Assembly (NCBI GenBank): GCA_905235205.1
Contig: CAJOKM010000007.1
Coordinates: forward strand, 1 to 32,286
Direction of reading: 5' to 3'
Length of the DNA: 32,286 nt
Origin: an uncultured Clostridia bacterium
GTDB taxonomy: Bacteria; Bacillota; Clostridia; Christensenellales; CAG-138
The notes under the pieces were generated by a model that saw only the letters and a program-made list of their open reading frames with translations, ran no database searches and was not told the DNA's origin. Each line of letters opens with the position of its first letter. Positions within the stretch are counted from its first letter, which is position 1. Shown here in pieces: positions 24,038 through 32,189 of this stretch. The translations under genes were made by a program, and so were the position numbers.

Positions 24038-25321
24038 ATGACGGAACAATGTATTCTTTCCAACGGAGTCCGCGTGCTTGCGGAGCGCATGGAAGGCCTG
24101 CGCTCGGTCGCGATCGGGATCTGGTTCAACGCCGGTTCGATCTATGAACCGGAGCGCACGGCCGGCGTTTCGCACTTTGTCGAGCACATGCTCTTTAAGG
24201 GCACGCGCAAGAGAAGCGCATCGGATATCGCCGCCGAGATGGACGCGATCGGCGCAAACCTGAACGCGTTCACTTCGAAGGAATGCACCTGCTTCCACGC
24301 GACGGTGCTCGAAGAACATCTGGAACATGCGATCGAATTGCTTGCGGACATCACGCAGAACAGCGTGATCGATCCGGATGAGCTCGAACGGGAGAAACAG
24401 GTGATCCTTGAAGAGATCGCCATGACCGAGGACAGCGCGGAGGATCTGGTCTTCGAACGCGCGGGCGAGCAGTTGTTTTTTAAAACGCCCCTGGAGCGCG
24501 AGATCCTCGGAAGCGCGGTGTCGGTCGGCGCGCTCACGCGGGACGACCTTCTTGCCTACATGCAGACGCATTACACGGGCGAGAATCTTGTGATCGCCGC
24601 CGCGGGCAGTCTTTCGCCCGATACGCTGTTTGCGCTCGCCAAGCGGTACTTTGCCGACGTGCCGCGCGGAACGCGGCAAAAGGCGCCTGCCGTGACCGTT
24701 CGCCACGGATTGCGCTGTACGGCGGTTGAGAAGGACGCCGAACAGATCCATCTGTGTCTCTCCGTTCCGGGCGCCGCGCTCGGGACGGACGCGTTCGAAT
24801 CGCTTGCGGTGCTGTCGAACGCGCTCGGCGGAGGCATGAGCTCGCGCCTGTTCCGTTCGATCCGCGAGGAGCGCGGACTGGCATACTCCGTGTATTCCCA
24901 GCCGATCGCCTATCGCGGCGCGGGAAGCCTTTCCCTGTACGCGGGCTGTACCGAACGCCAGGCGGAGGAGGCGCTGCGGCTGATGCTCAGGGAAGCCGAC
25001 GGGATGCGGCAAAACGGATTAAAGGCGGATGAGTTCTCGCGCTCCAAACAGCAGCTGATCGGGAATTATCTGCTCAGTATGGAGTCTGCGGCGGCGCATA
25101 TGAGCGCGATCGGCAAGTCGGCGCTGCTGCTGGATCGAATTTATGAATTACAGACTACCCTAAACCGCATGAATTGTGTTACAATAGAAGCGGTGAAGGA
25201 TCAGGCGGCTGACCGGTTTTCACCGAACGCGGCGGCGTTCTGTGCTGCGGGACGCTTGAAAGGCATCGGCGGCGCGCTCGAAACCATTGTTCAAAACTGG
25301 TGGAACGCGCGCGGGAGCTGA
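24038..25321 (+). CDS. M16 family zinc metalloprotease (YmxG/MlpA type)
   Basis: A 427-residue predicted peptidase of the pitrilysin/processing-peptidase family. The inverted zinc motif HxxEH appears as HFVEH (His46, Glu49, His50), and the third ligand is expected at Glu126 in VILEEIAMTED. The two homologous M16 halves are visible: the catalytic N-terminal half, then a second half with LGGGMSSRLFRSIREERGLAYSVYS, the conserved non-catalytic arm that shapes the chamber. It follows pnp, as in Bacillus, where the ymxG product has this position. It has no signal peptide, so it is probably cytoplasmic. GGAGG precedes the ATG. Confidence 0.9.
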   Translation: MTEQCILSNGVRVLAERMEGLRSVAIGIWFNAGSIYEPERTAGVSHFVEHMLFKGTRKRSASDIAAEMDAIGANLNAFTSKECTCFHATVLEEHLEHAIELLADITQNSVIDPDELEREKQVILEEIAMTEDSAEDLVFERAGEQLFFKTPLEREILGSAVSVGALTRDDLLAYMQTHYTGENLVIAAAGSLSPDTLFALAKRYFADVPRGTRQKAPAVTVRHGLRCTAVEKDAEQIHLCLSVPGAALGTDAFESLAVLSNALGGGMSSRLFRSIREERGLAYSVYSQPIAYRGAGSLSLYAGCTERQAEEALRLMLREADGMRQNGLKADEFSRSKQQLIGNYLLSMESAAAHMSAIGKSALLLDRIYELQTTLNRMNCVTIEAVKDQAADRFSPNAAAFCAAGRLKGIGGALETIVQNWWNARGS

Positions 25322-25373
25322 TCCATAGACACCGGAGAGGTACGCCGAACACGGGGCGTAAGGGACCGACCAC

Positions 25374-26600
25374 ATGGAACGGAGTTTCAGAATCAACAAA
25401 CGGTTTTTCTGGCTGCTGCTTGCCGGCATTGTTTTGCTGGTGCTGTTTGTCGTGGGCGCGGTGTATCTGCTGCGCAGGGTGACGGGCAACGTGCGCCGGC
25501 TCAGCTATACGACGATCTATTCCGAGGTGGAGAGCGAAGCGGTCGTTGTGCGAAACGAACGGCTGTTTACCGAACAGGCGAGCGAGAGTCGTATTCTGCT
25601 CAACGAAGGCGCGCTCGTTTCCGAGGGCGACGCGGTCGCGGTGCTGTACCCGTATTCCTACGAGAGCGCGCTTCAAACGATCTGCACCAAGGAAGCGGAG
25701 CTGTATACCACGCTCGAATCGCAGATGCGTACGGCAAACGGCGGCATGCTGCCCGATGCGATCGTGCAGTATTCCGCGGGCATCGCCGCGCTTTCGGATC
25801 AGATGCGCGCGTCGGCGCACGGCGAAGCCGATCCCGAAACGTACTCGCTGCTGGAATCGCAGCTGATCGCGCTGCTGGAAATGCGGCGAAGCGTCTTAGT
25901 CGCGCAGCTTCCCGCGTCGGAGCAGATCAATGCGGCGGTTGCCGAAATCGACGCGCTGAAACAGAACTTTGAAACGAAAAACGCGCGAACCGTCTATTCG
26001 GAGTTCAACGGATACATCAGTTTTTATTCCGACGCGAACGAGGAAACGCTCCGCGACGTTTCGCAGCTCACCGTACCGCTGGTCAAGCGAATTCTGAACT
26101 CGCCGTCCATCAGCATGGATAATGAAAACTTCTATTACCGCGTCGTGACCGACCGTAGTAACTGGTATCTGGCATTTGTCGTAAGCGGGACCGATGTGCA
26201 GCGGCTGATGCCGGGTCTTTCGTACTCATTCACGATCAAGGGCGTTCAGGGCGCGTACCAGGGCACGATCATCACCGAAAAGGATACCGCAAGCGGCGTC
26301 CTGTACGTGATGCAGGTCGCGTCCGACGTGCGTCCTCTCCTCACGACGCGCGTTGTGGAGATCTCGGTGCAGAACAATGCGACCGGCCTGTATATTCCGA
26401 ACGAATACATTCAGATCACGGACGGCGTGCCGTACATCTTCGTAAAATCCACCGACGGCAGCTATCAGAAGATCGCGGTCTATATCGCGGGCTCCGACGG
26501 AGACAATGCCGTTGTCAGCGCGCGCGACAGCACGATCACGCTGTTTGAGGGGCTGAAGGTGCGTATGCCGATCGAAGAGAAGGATGAGGAGGAGAACTGA
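25374..26600 (+). CDS. HlyD-like membrane-anchored envelope protein
   Basis: A 408-residue protein with one N-terminal membrane anchor (residues about 12-34, WLLLAGIVLLVLFVVGAVYLL) after basic residues, then an extracytoplasmic part. A first barrel-sandwich (lipoyl-like) segment contains SEVESEAVVVRNERLF and LLNEGALVSEGDAVAVLYPYSY; a helical hairpin region with long Ala/Glu helices follows (about 95-200); then a second half-sandwich segment and beta domains up to residue 400. This architecture resembles HlyD adaptor proteins of secretion systems, yet no ABC or outer-membrane partner is nearby. Its constant place before yggS-sepF in many Clostridia suggests an envelope or division role. AAGGGA is ten bases upstream of the ATG. 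Confidence 0.75.
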   Translation: MERSFRINKRFFWLLLAGIVLLVLFVVGAVYLLRRVTGNVRRLSYTTIYSEVESEAVVVRNERLFTEQASESRILLNEGALVSEGDAVAVLYPYSYESALQTICTKEAELYTTLESQMRTANGGMLPDAIVQYSAGIAALSDQMRASAHGEADPETYSLLESQLIALLEMRRSVLVAQLPASEQINAAVAEIDALKQNFETKNARTVYSEFNGYISFYSDANEETLRDVSQLTVPLVKRILNSPSISMDNENFYYRVVTDRSNWYLAFVVSGTDVQRLMPGLSYSFTIKGVQGAYQGTIITEKDTASGVLYVMQVASDVRPLLTTRVVEISVQNNATGLYIPNEYIQITDGVPYIFVKSTDGSYQKIAVYIAGSDGDNAVVSARDSTITLFEGLKVRMPIEEKDEEEN

Positions 26601-26603
26601 TCG

Positions 26604-27311
26604 ATGACGATCCGGGAAAATCTGGAAGCGGTGCGCGAGCGGATGCGCCTTGCCTGCGAACGGTGCGGCAGGGCGGAGGAGGAGGTCACGCTGATCGCCG
26701 TAACAAAGTATGTGGAAACGGAGCGGATCTTAGAAGCCGTCAATGCCGGCGTGACCGAAATCGGTGAAAATCGCGCGCAGGAGTTCACGGAAAAGTTAAC
26801 TTTTTATAAACAGCACGGTTTACGGGCGCATTTTATTGGACAACTGCAAACGAACAAGGTAAAATACATCTGTGGGAAAGCGGACCTGATCCAATCAGTG
26901 GACCGCGAACCGCTGCTGGACGCGATCGGCGGATACGCCGAACGGAACGGCATCGTGCAGGATATCCTCATTGAGGTCAACATCGGACGCGAGTCCCAAA
27001 AGGGCGGCGTGCTTCCCGAAGCGCTCCCGGCGCTCGTCGAACGGATCGCGGAGAAGCCCGGTCTTTGTCTGCACGGACTGATGTGCGTTCCGCCTGCGAT
27101 CGAGCGGGAAGCGGTGCGTCCGTATTTCCGGGAAATGAAGAAGTGGTACGAGCGGCTGAAAAGCGCGTATCCGACGCTTCCGATCGATACGCTCTCCATG
27201 GGCATGAGCCACGATTTCGACGTGGCGATCGAGGAGGGCGCAACGACGGTGCGTGTCGGAACGGCGGTCTTCGGACCGCGAAAAATGACGGGAGGTCAAC
27301 AGAATGGGTAA
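26604..27311 (+). CDS. yggS: YggS/YlmE family PLP-binding protein (PLP homeostasis)
   Basis: A 235-residue single-domain TIM-barrel protein that binds pyridoxal phosphate without known catalytic activity and influences vitamin B6 and amino-acid homeostasis. The PLP Lys35 lies in LIAVTKYV; further motifs are IGENRAQEF, HFIGQLQTNKVKYI, SVDREPLLDAI, IEVNIGRESQKGG, LMCVPP and LSMGMSHDFDVAIEEGATTVRVGTAVFG (phosphate-binding region). It starts three bases after the HlyD-like gene and overlaps sepF by eight bases. The pairing with sepF is conserved in Gram-positive bacteria. Confidence 0.94.
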   Translation: MTIRENLEAVRERMRLACERCGRAEEEVTLIAVTKYVETERILEAVNAGVTEIGENRAQEFTEKLTFYKQHGLRAHFIGQLQTNKVKYICGKADLIQSVDREPLLDAIGGYAERNGIVQDILIEVNIGRESQKGGVLPEALPALVERIAEKPGLCLHGLMCVPPAIEREAVRPYFREMKKWYERLKSAYPTLPIDTLSMGMSHDFDVAIEEGATTVRVGTAVFGPRKMTGGQQNG

Positions 27312-27735
27312 GTTTTTGAACTTTATCGGACTCGAAGAATCGGACGAAGAAGAATCCTATCAGGACGAGCAGCAGCCGGAACAGAAGCGTGAAGCGCGCG
27401 AGCCGCGGGTGCGCCGCCGTGAGAACGCGCTGGTCGGCGGAGGAGACGCGCAGCCGGTCCCGGCAAGCCTTGCTTCGATGAAGATGATCGTGTATCATCC
27501 GGTCTGCTATGACGATGCGCAGACCATCGTCGACAACCTTAAGAACCGCCGTCCGGTCATCGTGAATATGGAAGAGCTCGAAGGCAGCTGTGCGCAGCGT
27601 GTGCTGGACTTTTTGCTCGGCGCGATCTATGCGATCAACGGGACCATCAACAAGATCTCGAGAGGCATCTTTTTAGTCGCGCCGCGCGACGTTGACGTCG
27701 AGGACACCGGCGAAGATTCCTATCAGGACATGTAA
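27304..27735 (+). CDS. sepF: Cell division protein SepF
   Basis: A 143-residue FtsZ-binding, membrane-tethering protein of the divisome. The N-terminal MGKFLNFIGLEE is the membrane-targeting amphipathic helix, residues about 13-55 form an acidic/basic flexible linker rich in Glu, Gln and Arg, and the C-terminal SepF domain includes MKMIVYHPVCYDDAQTIVD, VIVNMEELEGSCAQRVLDFL and GAIYAINGTINKISRGIFLVAP. The ATG overlaps the end of yggS and is preceded by GGGAGG. It is followed after 15 bp by a short DivIVA-domain gene, a direct neighbourhood that lacks the ylmG and ylmH genes often found between them. Confidence 0.96.
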   Translation: MGKFLNFIGLEESDEEESYQDEQQPEQKREAREPRVRRRENALVGGGDAQPVPASLASMKMIVYHPVCYDDAQTIVDNLKNRRPVIVNMEELEGSCAQRVLDFLLGAIYAINGTINKISRGIFLVAPRDVDVEDTGEDSYQDM

Positions 27736-27750
27736 GATTGCTTCGGCTCC

Positions 27751-28038
27751 ATGATCAAGGCGGAGAACATCGTCAATAAGGAGTTTAAAAAAGCGCTGTT
27801 CGGGTACGACCGCGAGGACGTGGATCGGTACCTGGACGAATTGATCGTGCAGCTTCGCCAGATGGAGACCGAACGAAAAGAGATGGTTTCGACCATCGAG
27901 TATCTCGTTTCCGAAATGACCGAGCAGGGGAGGCAAGACGCCATGCAGGAACGCGTGGTGGAGCCTGTTTCTCCGCATGCGACGGTCAGCGACGAAGAGC
28001 GCAGACGCGCGCAGCAAGCCGAACAGGAATCGCCGTGA
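27751..28038 (+). CDS. Short DivIVA-domain protein
   Basis: A 95-residue protein whose first 60 residues match the N-terminal DivIVA/GpsB domain (IVNKEFKKALFGYDREDVDRYLDEL), which forms a coiled coil and binds curved membrane or division partners. Full-length DivIVA (about 160 residues or more) has a second long coiled coil; here only a short helix and a disordered, charged tail (SDEERRRAQQAEQESP) remain, so it is closer in size to GpsB. No good ribosome site precedes the ATG, so it may depend on coupling to sepF, and its stop overlaps the GTG of the next gene. It probably works with SepF at the septum, by inference from position. Confidence 0.82.
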   Translation: MIKAENIVNKEFKKALFGYDREDVDRYLDELIVQLRQMETERKEMVSTIEYLVSEMTEQGRQDAMQERVVEPVSPHATVSDEERRRAQQAEQESP

Positions 28039-29915
28039 ACCGTACACCGATCAACACCATACCGCCGTTATCGGCGGAGGAATGCAAAGCCCGTGGTTTC
28101 GACGGGCTTGATTTTGTTTACGTCAGCGGCGACGCCTACATCGATCACCCGAGCTTCGGCACCGCGATCATTGCGCGGGTCTTAGAGAGCCGCGGGTTTT
28201 CGGTCGGCATCCTGGCGCAGCCCGACTGGCACAGCGTCGACGCGTTTCGCGCGCTCGGACGTCCGCGGCTCGGTTTTCTGGTATCCGCCGGCAATCTGGA
28301 TTCGATGGTCGATCACTACACCGCGGCAAAACGCCGGCGCAGCGACGACGCCTACACGCCCGGCGGCAAAGCCGGCAAGCGCCCGGACCGCGCCGTGATC
28401 GTATACGCAAACCGGTGCCGCGAGGCGTATCCGCATGTGCCGGTGCTGATCGGCGGCATCGAAGCAAGCCTAAGGCGCTTTGCGCATTACGATTACTGGG
28501 ACGACAGGGTACGCCACTCGATCCTGTACGACGCCGGCGCGGATCTTTTGATGTACGGCATGGGCGAGCGCAGCGTGGTGGAGATCGCCGAGCGGCTCGA
28601 CGCGGGCGTGCCCGTGCATGAGATCAGAGACGTACGGGGCACATGCTTTCGCGTGAACGATGCGTCGGACTGCCCGGACGCGATCGTTCTGCCCTCGTTT
28701 ACGGAGGTCGCGACCGACAGGCGCCGCTATGCCGAAGCGTTCCGGACACAGTTTGAGGAACAGGACGCGATCCGCGGGCGCGTGCTTTTGCAGCCGCATG
28801 AGAAGGGGTGTCTTGTGCAGAACCCGCCGCAGGCGCCGCTTTCGACCGAAGAGATGGACGCGGTCTATGCGCTGCCGTTTACGCGGCTTCCGCATCCGTC
28901 GTACCGCGAAAAGATCCCGGCGCTCGACGAGGTGCGCTTTTCGATCACGTCGTGCCGCGGGTGCTTCGGCGGCTGCAATTTCTGCGCGCTGACGTTCCAT
29001 CAGGGACGCGTGATTTCCGCGCGCAGCCACGACTCGATTCTGAACGAAGCGAAAAAGCTGACGAAGGACCCCGCGTTTTCCGGATACATCCACGACGTCG
29101 GCGGTCCGACCGCGAACTTCCGCGTACCCGCCTGTAAAAAACAGTTGAAAAGCGGCGTGTGCAAAAACCGCTCCTGCATCGGATATGAGCGCTGTCCGAA
29201 CCTTGAGGTCAGTCATGCGGATTACGTATCGCTTTTGAAAAAACTGCGCGCGCTTCCCGGCGTCAAGAAGGTGTTTATCCGAAGCGGCGTGCGCTTCGAC
29301 TATCTACTGTACGACAAGAGCGACGCGTTTTTACGGGAGCTGTGCGAGCATCATATCAGCGGACAGCTCAAGATCGCGCCGGAGCATATCGCCGATCGCA
29401 CCCTGTATTATATGAATAAAACGCCGCATGAATTGTACGAGCGGTTTTTGGAACGCTATGAACGCATGAACCGGAAGCTCGGCAAGAACCAGTTTGTCGT
29501 GCCGTACCTGATGAGCTCGCATCCGGGCTGTACGCTCGACGACGCGATCGCGCTTGCGGAATATCTGAAAAAGACGGGGCATCGGCCGCAGCAGGTGCAG
29601 GACTTTTATCCGACCCCGGGAACGGTCTCGACCTGCATGTATCATACGGGGCTCGATCCCAGAACGATGGAACCCGTGTTTGTGCCCAAAAGCCCGCAGG
29701 AAAAAGCCATGCAGCGCGCGCTGATGCAGTTCTTCCTGCCGGCCAATTTCGCGACGGTGCGCAAGGCGCTGCGGCTTCGGCACCGCGAGGATCTGATCGG
29801 GTCGGACAAAAATGCGCTGGTTCCGCCGGAACAAACGCGCGATCCGGTTCAAATCCCGAAGAAAAAGGGCAAACAATCGAAGAAATCTGTTGACAAACGG
29901 CGCCGGAATGGTTAA
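28035..29915 (+). CDS. ygiQ: YgiQ family radical SAM protein
   Basis: A 626-residue protein with an N-terminal YgiQ domain (about 1-280, with PSFGTAIIARVLESRGFSVG, LIGGIEASLRRFAHYDYWDD) and a radical SAM core with C-x3-C-x2-C read as CFGGCNFC (about residues 310-320). The core continues with HDVGGPTANF, a further Cys cluster (CKKQLKSGVCKNRSC) and LKIAPEHIAD and PGCTLDDAI. The C-terminal part ends in a Lys/Arg-rich tail. The family has no established reaction; cobalamin-free SAM chemistry is inferred from the motif only. The start is a GTG at 28035 overlapping the previous stop. The promoter for the next operon lies in its last codons. Confidence 0.92.
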   Translation: MNRTPINTIPPLSAEECKARGFDGLDFVYVSGDAYIDHPSFGTAIIARVLESRGFSVGILAQPDWHSVDAFRALGRPRLGFLVSAGNLDSMVDHYTAAKRRRSDDAYTPGGKAGKRPDRAVIVYANRCREAYPHVPVLIGGIEASLRRFAHYDYWDDRVRHSILYDAGADLLMYGMGERSVVEIAERLDAGVPVHEIRDVRGTCFRVNDASDCPDAIVLPSFTEVATDRRRYAEAFRTQFEEQDAIRGRVLLQPHEKGCLVQNPPQAPLSTEEMDAVYALPFTRLPHPSYREKIPALDEVRFSITSCRGCFGGCNFCALTFHQGRVISARSHDSILNEAKKLTKDPAFSGYIHDVGGPTANFRVPACKKQLKSGVCKNRSCIGYERCPNLEVSHADYVSLLKKLRALPGVKKVFIRSGVRFDYLLYDKSDAFLRELCEHHISGQLKIAPEHIADRTLYYMNKTPHELYERFLERYERMNRKLGKNQFVVPYLMSSHPGCTLDDAIALAEYLKKTGHRPQQVQDFYPTPGTVSTCMYHTGLDPRTMEPVFVPKSPQEKAMQRALMQFFLPANFATVRKALRLRHREDLIGSDKNALVPPEQTRDPVQIPKKKGKQSKKSVDKRRRNG

Positions 29916-29918
29916 AAT
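29890..29918 (+). promoter_or_regulatory. Consensus promoter for the DUF177-rpmF operon
   Basis: TTGACA (29890-29895) and TAAAAT (29913-29918) have a 17-bp spacer and lie within the final codons of ygiQ. The start predicted near 29925 gives a leader of only about 20 nt. It is the closest match to consensus in the window. Confidence 0.85.
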
Positions 29919-29945
29919 ATCTGTTGGTTCGTTTTGAGGTCACGC

Positions 29946-30458
29946 ATGAAAGTATCGGTGAATGAAGCATTGAGACGCGTCGGAGAGACGTTCCCGTTCA
30001 CGTGGGAAGGTCCGTTGTCTCCGCAGCCGTTCGGCAGCGAAACCGTCACGTTCTCGGGAAACGCAACGCTCTCCGGCACGTATGTATACGACGGAAAGAC
30101 GTTTCGGGTCGACGCCCGCGCAACCGCGGCGTATGAAACAGCCTGCGCGCGCTGCGGCGATCCGATGATCCAAACGCTTTCGTTTTCGTTTTCGGAACGG
30201 TTCGTGCGATCGGTTTTCAAGACCGCGGACGATGAGCTGTATCCCTATGAGGGCGAAAAACTGGATCTGTCCACTGCGTTTTTCGACAATCTGTTTTTAG
30301 AGATGCCGATGACCAGTGTGTGCAGCGAAACCTGCAAAGGGCTTTGTCCCGTTTGCGGCGCGAACCTGAACCGCGGGCAATGCGATTGCCTGAATCAAAC
30401 AATCGACGCGCGGCTGTCCGCGCTCGGAACATTATTGAACGATCATAAGGAGGTGTAA
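29946..30458 (+). CDS. DUF177/YceD family protein
   Basis: A 170-residue protein of the YceD family, found next to rpmF in many bacteria and implicated in 23S rRNA accumulation in plants and bacteria. The family's CARCGDP motif appears in the middle, followed by the acidic segment and the C-terminal cysteine cluster CSETCKGLCPVCGANLNRG-QCDC, a plausible zinc site. The start is the ATG at 29946, five bases after TGAGGT; a TTG at 29934 would add four residues. It is followed by rpmF after two bases. Confidence 0.9.
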   Translation: MKVSVNEALRRVGETFPFTWEGPLSPQPFGSETVTFSGNATLSGTYVYDGKTFRVDARATAAYETACARCGDPMIQTLSFSFSERFVRSVFKTADDELYPYEGEKLDLSTAFFDNLFLEMPMTSVCSETCKGLCPVCGANLNRGQCDCLNQTIDARLSALGTLLNDHKEV

Positions 30459-30460
30459 TC

Positions 30461-30649
30461 ATGGCAGTACCCAAGAGAAAAACGTCGAAGGCAAGAAGAG
30501 ATTCGCGCAGAGCGAATAATTCGAAGGTCCTTGCGCCCAACCTCGTCGAGTGCCCGAAGTGCCACGAGCTGAAAGCGCAGCACACGGTTTGCAAGAACTG
30601 CGGCTATTATGACGGCAGAGAAGTCGTCAACATGGAAAAAGACGCGTAA
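30461..30649 (+). CDS. rpmF: 50S ribosomal protein L32
   Basis: A 62-residue ribosomal protein with the conserved start MAVPKRKTSKARRDSRRAN and a zinc ribbon formed by two CxxC pairs (CPKC and CKNC). AAGGAGGTG lies nine bases before the ATG, overlapping the end of the DUF177 gene. The four-cysteine form is the zinc-containing version; no zinc-free paralogue is seen here. It normally stands next to plsX, but here 1.5 kb of other genes follow. Confidence 0.97.
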   Translation: MAVPKRKTSKARRDSRRANNSKVLAPNLVECPKCHELKAQHTVCKNCGYYDGREVVNMEKDA

Positions 30650-30661
30650 GCACCATGATTG

Positions 30662-30700
30662 CCCGTTCGGAGCAAACCGGATCGGTACCTCCCGAGCGGG
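30662..30700 (+). other. Hairpin in the rpmF 3' region
   Basis: CCCGTTCGG (30662-30670) can pair with CCGAGCGGG (30692-30700), nine pairs with one G-U, and the loop holds a second small hairpin (ACCG 30676-30679 with CGGT 30683-30686). No T-run follows, so it is not a terminator itself. It could protect the mRNA end or be coincidental. Confidence 0.35.
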
Positions 30701-30718
30701 AGCACCAAAACTTTTGAG

Positions 30719-30749
30719 CGAACCCATCTTTACCGGACGGGTTCGTTTT
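30719..30749 (+). terminator. Terminator after rpmF
   Basis: CGAACCC (30719-30725) pairs with GGGTTCG (30739-30745) around a 13-nt loop and is followed by TTTTC. The Nudix gene begins 20 bases later without room for a promoter between, so it is either read through or uses a promoter I cannot see. Confidence 0.75.
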
Positions 30750-30768
30750 CTTCATGAAGGAGGATCGA

Positions 30769-31254
30769 ATGGAACAGAACATCGGACCGGATATGGTCAC
30801 GCCTTGCGGTGAGGGACTATTGAACATCCGCGTCGGCGCGATCATCCTCAAAAACGGCAGGGTACTGATGGTCAAAAGCAAGTTCGGCGATTACTGCTAT
30901 TCGGTCGGCGGACGCATCAAGTTCGGCGAAACGGCGCAGACGGCGGTCGAGCGCGAAGTTTTTGAGGAGACCGGCGTGCGCATGACGGTCGACCGACTCG
31001 GTTACGTCAATGAGGTGTACTTCTATAATGATACGCCGCAAAAGTACGGGCAGCCGGTTTATGAGATCGCGTTCTGCTTCTATATGAACGTACCGGACGA
31101 CTTCGATCCCGTGACCGACCACGTTTTAGACGGTGAGGAGCGGCTTGTCTGGATTGCGCCGGACGCAGAGGAGACGATCTATCCGGATTTCTTCCGTGAA
31201 GCGATCACCGATCCGAAGCCGTATGTGCAGCACATCGTGCGCGACGACCGGTGA
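30769..31254 (+). CDS. Nudix hydrolase
   Basis: A 161-residue hydrolase of nucleoside-diphosphate-linked substrates. The Nudix box G-x5-E-x7-REVxEETGV is complete in GGRIKFGETAQTAVEREVFEETGV (written here as the motif with two gaps: GGRIKFGE, then REVFEETGV), giving the Mg-binding Glu residues. The remaining sequence, with YEIAFCFYMNVPDD, matches small housecleaning or nucleotide-sugar hydrolases but gives no substrate. The start is the ATG at 30769, five bases after AAGGAGGA; an ATG at 30754 overlaps that site. GC content is like the neighbours, unlike the channel gene that follows. Confidence 0.88.
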   Translation: MEQNIGPDMVTPCGEGLLNIRVGAIILKNGRVLMVKSKFGDYCYSVGGRIKFGETAQTAVEREVFEETGVRMTVDRLGYVNEVYFYNDTPQKYGQPVYEIAFCFYMNVPDDFDPVTDHVLDGEERLVWIAPDAEETIYPDFFREAITDPKPYVQHIVRDDR

Positions 31255-31276
31255 GGGAGAATCAGCGGAGATCACC

Positions 31277-31306
31277 TTGACGAAATTGAGACGAGCGTGA
31301 TACGAT
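31277..31306 (+). promoter_or_regulatory. Promoter for the potassium channel gene
   Basis: TTGACG (31277-31282) and TACGAT (31301-31306) have an 18-bp spacer. The predicted start is roughly 30 bases ahead of the channel ATG, so the channel is probably transcribed on its own. Confidence 0.55.
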
Positions 31307-31341
31307 AAACACACGAATAAATCGCTGCAACGGGGGAGAAG

Positions 31342-32082
31342 ATGAGGAAACGGATTTTTGAGGTCATTGAATCGGCACAAGACGGTGATCGATTGAGCCA
31401 TGTTTATGATATTTTCATGATGGCTACAATTGTCGTGAGCTTGATTCCGCTTGCCTTTAAAACGGAGAACACTTTCTTTGTCGTGGTTGATAAGATTGCG
31501 GTGGTGATTTTCATCATCGACTATCTGTTGAGGCTTTTCACAGCTGACTTCAAGCTGAACAAAGGGGTCGCTTCGTTCTTTCTGTACCCGATCACACCGA
31601 TGGCAATACTGGATATCCTCTGTATTCTGCCCTCACTGAATGTCATCAGCGGAGGATTCCGGATTTTAAAAGTATTCCGACTTTTCAGAACCCTGCGTGT
31701 ATTCCGCGTTTTCAAGGCTGTCAGGTACTCAAAAAGTATCGCAATGATCAGGTACGTCTTTAAGACACAGAGAAAACCGCTCATGACAGTCGGATTGCTG
31801 GCGGTAGCATACATACTCATTTCGGCTCTTGTCATATTCAATGTTGAACCCGATTCTTTCGATACGTTTTTTGATGCGATCTATTGGGCGACGGTTTCTT
31901 TGACGACGATGGGATACGGCGACATTTATCCGGTTACGACGATCGGCAGGATTGTCACAATGGTCTCTTCCGTTTTCGGTATCGCAATCATCGCTTTACC
32001 GTCCGGCATCATAACGGCAGGCTTTATGGAAGAGTTAAACAGCCATATCGGCGAGAAGAAGGACGATGAAACACAGGAATAA
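31342..32082 (+). CDS. Voltage-gated-type potassium channel
   Basis: A 246-residue six-helix cation channel. S1 to S3 are visible as hydrophobic helices up to about residue 95; S4 carries regularly spaced Arg/Lys residues (RILKVFRLFRTLRVFRVFK, about 106-126); after S5 the pore loop ends in TTMGYGDIYP with the selectivity filter Gly191-Tyr192-Gly193-Asp194, specific for K+. S6 and a short charged C-terminus (EKKDDETQE) follow, without a RCK/TrkA domain. GGGGGAG precedes the ATG. Its GC content is clearly lower than that of the neighbours (hand count over 31381-31560: 76 of 180), which suggests more recent acquisition. It lies between rpmF and plsX, genes that are usually adjacent. Confidence 0.93.
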   Translation: MRKRIFEVIESAQDGDRLSHVYDIFMMATIVVSLIPLAFKTENTFFVVVDKIAVVIFIIDYLLRLFTADFKLNKGVASFFLYPITPMAILDILCILPSLNVISGGFRILKVFRLFRTLRVFRVFKAVRYSKSIAMIRYVFKTQRKPLMTVGLLAVAYILISALVIFNVEPDSFDTFFDAIYWATVSLTTMGYGDIYPVTTIGRIVTMVSSVFGIAIIALPSGIITAGFMEELNSHIGEKKDDETQE

Positions 32083-32106
32083 TTTGTGACAGCGAGACGG
32101 TTTTTC

Positions 32107-32136
32107 TTGCGTCTTTATTGAGATTTAGGGTATAAT
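32107..32136 (+). promoter_or_regulatory. Promoter for plsX
   Basis: TTGCGT (32107-32112) and a perfect TATAAT (32131-32136) are 18 bp apart. The leader of about 45 nt ends with the ribosome site GAGAGGT (32178-32184). I see no FapR-type palindrome in this leader. Confidence 0.7.
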
Positions 32137-32189
32137 AAATAAATCAGTGTGATTCGTTGAATCGACTTTTTTCAAACGAGAGGTAATGA

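Noticed and set aside
25157..25185. Possible promoter TGTTACAAT inside the end of the M16 gene
   Set aside because: An extended -10 is present (TG at 25177-25178 and TACAAT at 25180-25185) but no acceptable -35 box, and it is within coding sequence about 190 bp before the HlyD-like gene. It could be real but is too weak to list.
26833..26865. TTGGAC-N18-TAAAAT inside yggS
   Set aside because: It is intragenic, 440 bp from the next start, and the -35 is imperfect, so chance is the simplest explanation.
30661..30700. GGAGGTACCGAT on the minus strand, resembling the T-box motif
   Set aside because: It is on the strand opposite the neighbouring genes, there is no specifier stem, and no minus-strand gene follows.
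32095..32118. AGACG/CGTCT stem after the channel gene as a terminator
   Set aside because: The stem is only five base pairs with a ten-base loop and a broken T-run. It also overlaps the plsX -35 box.
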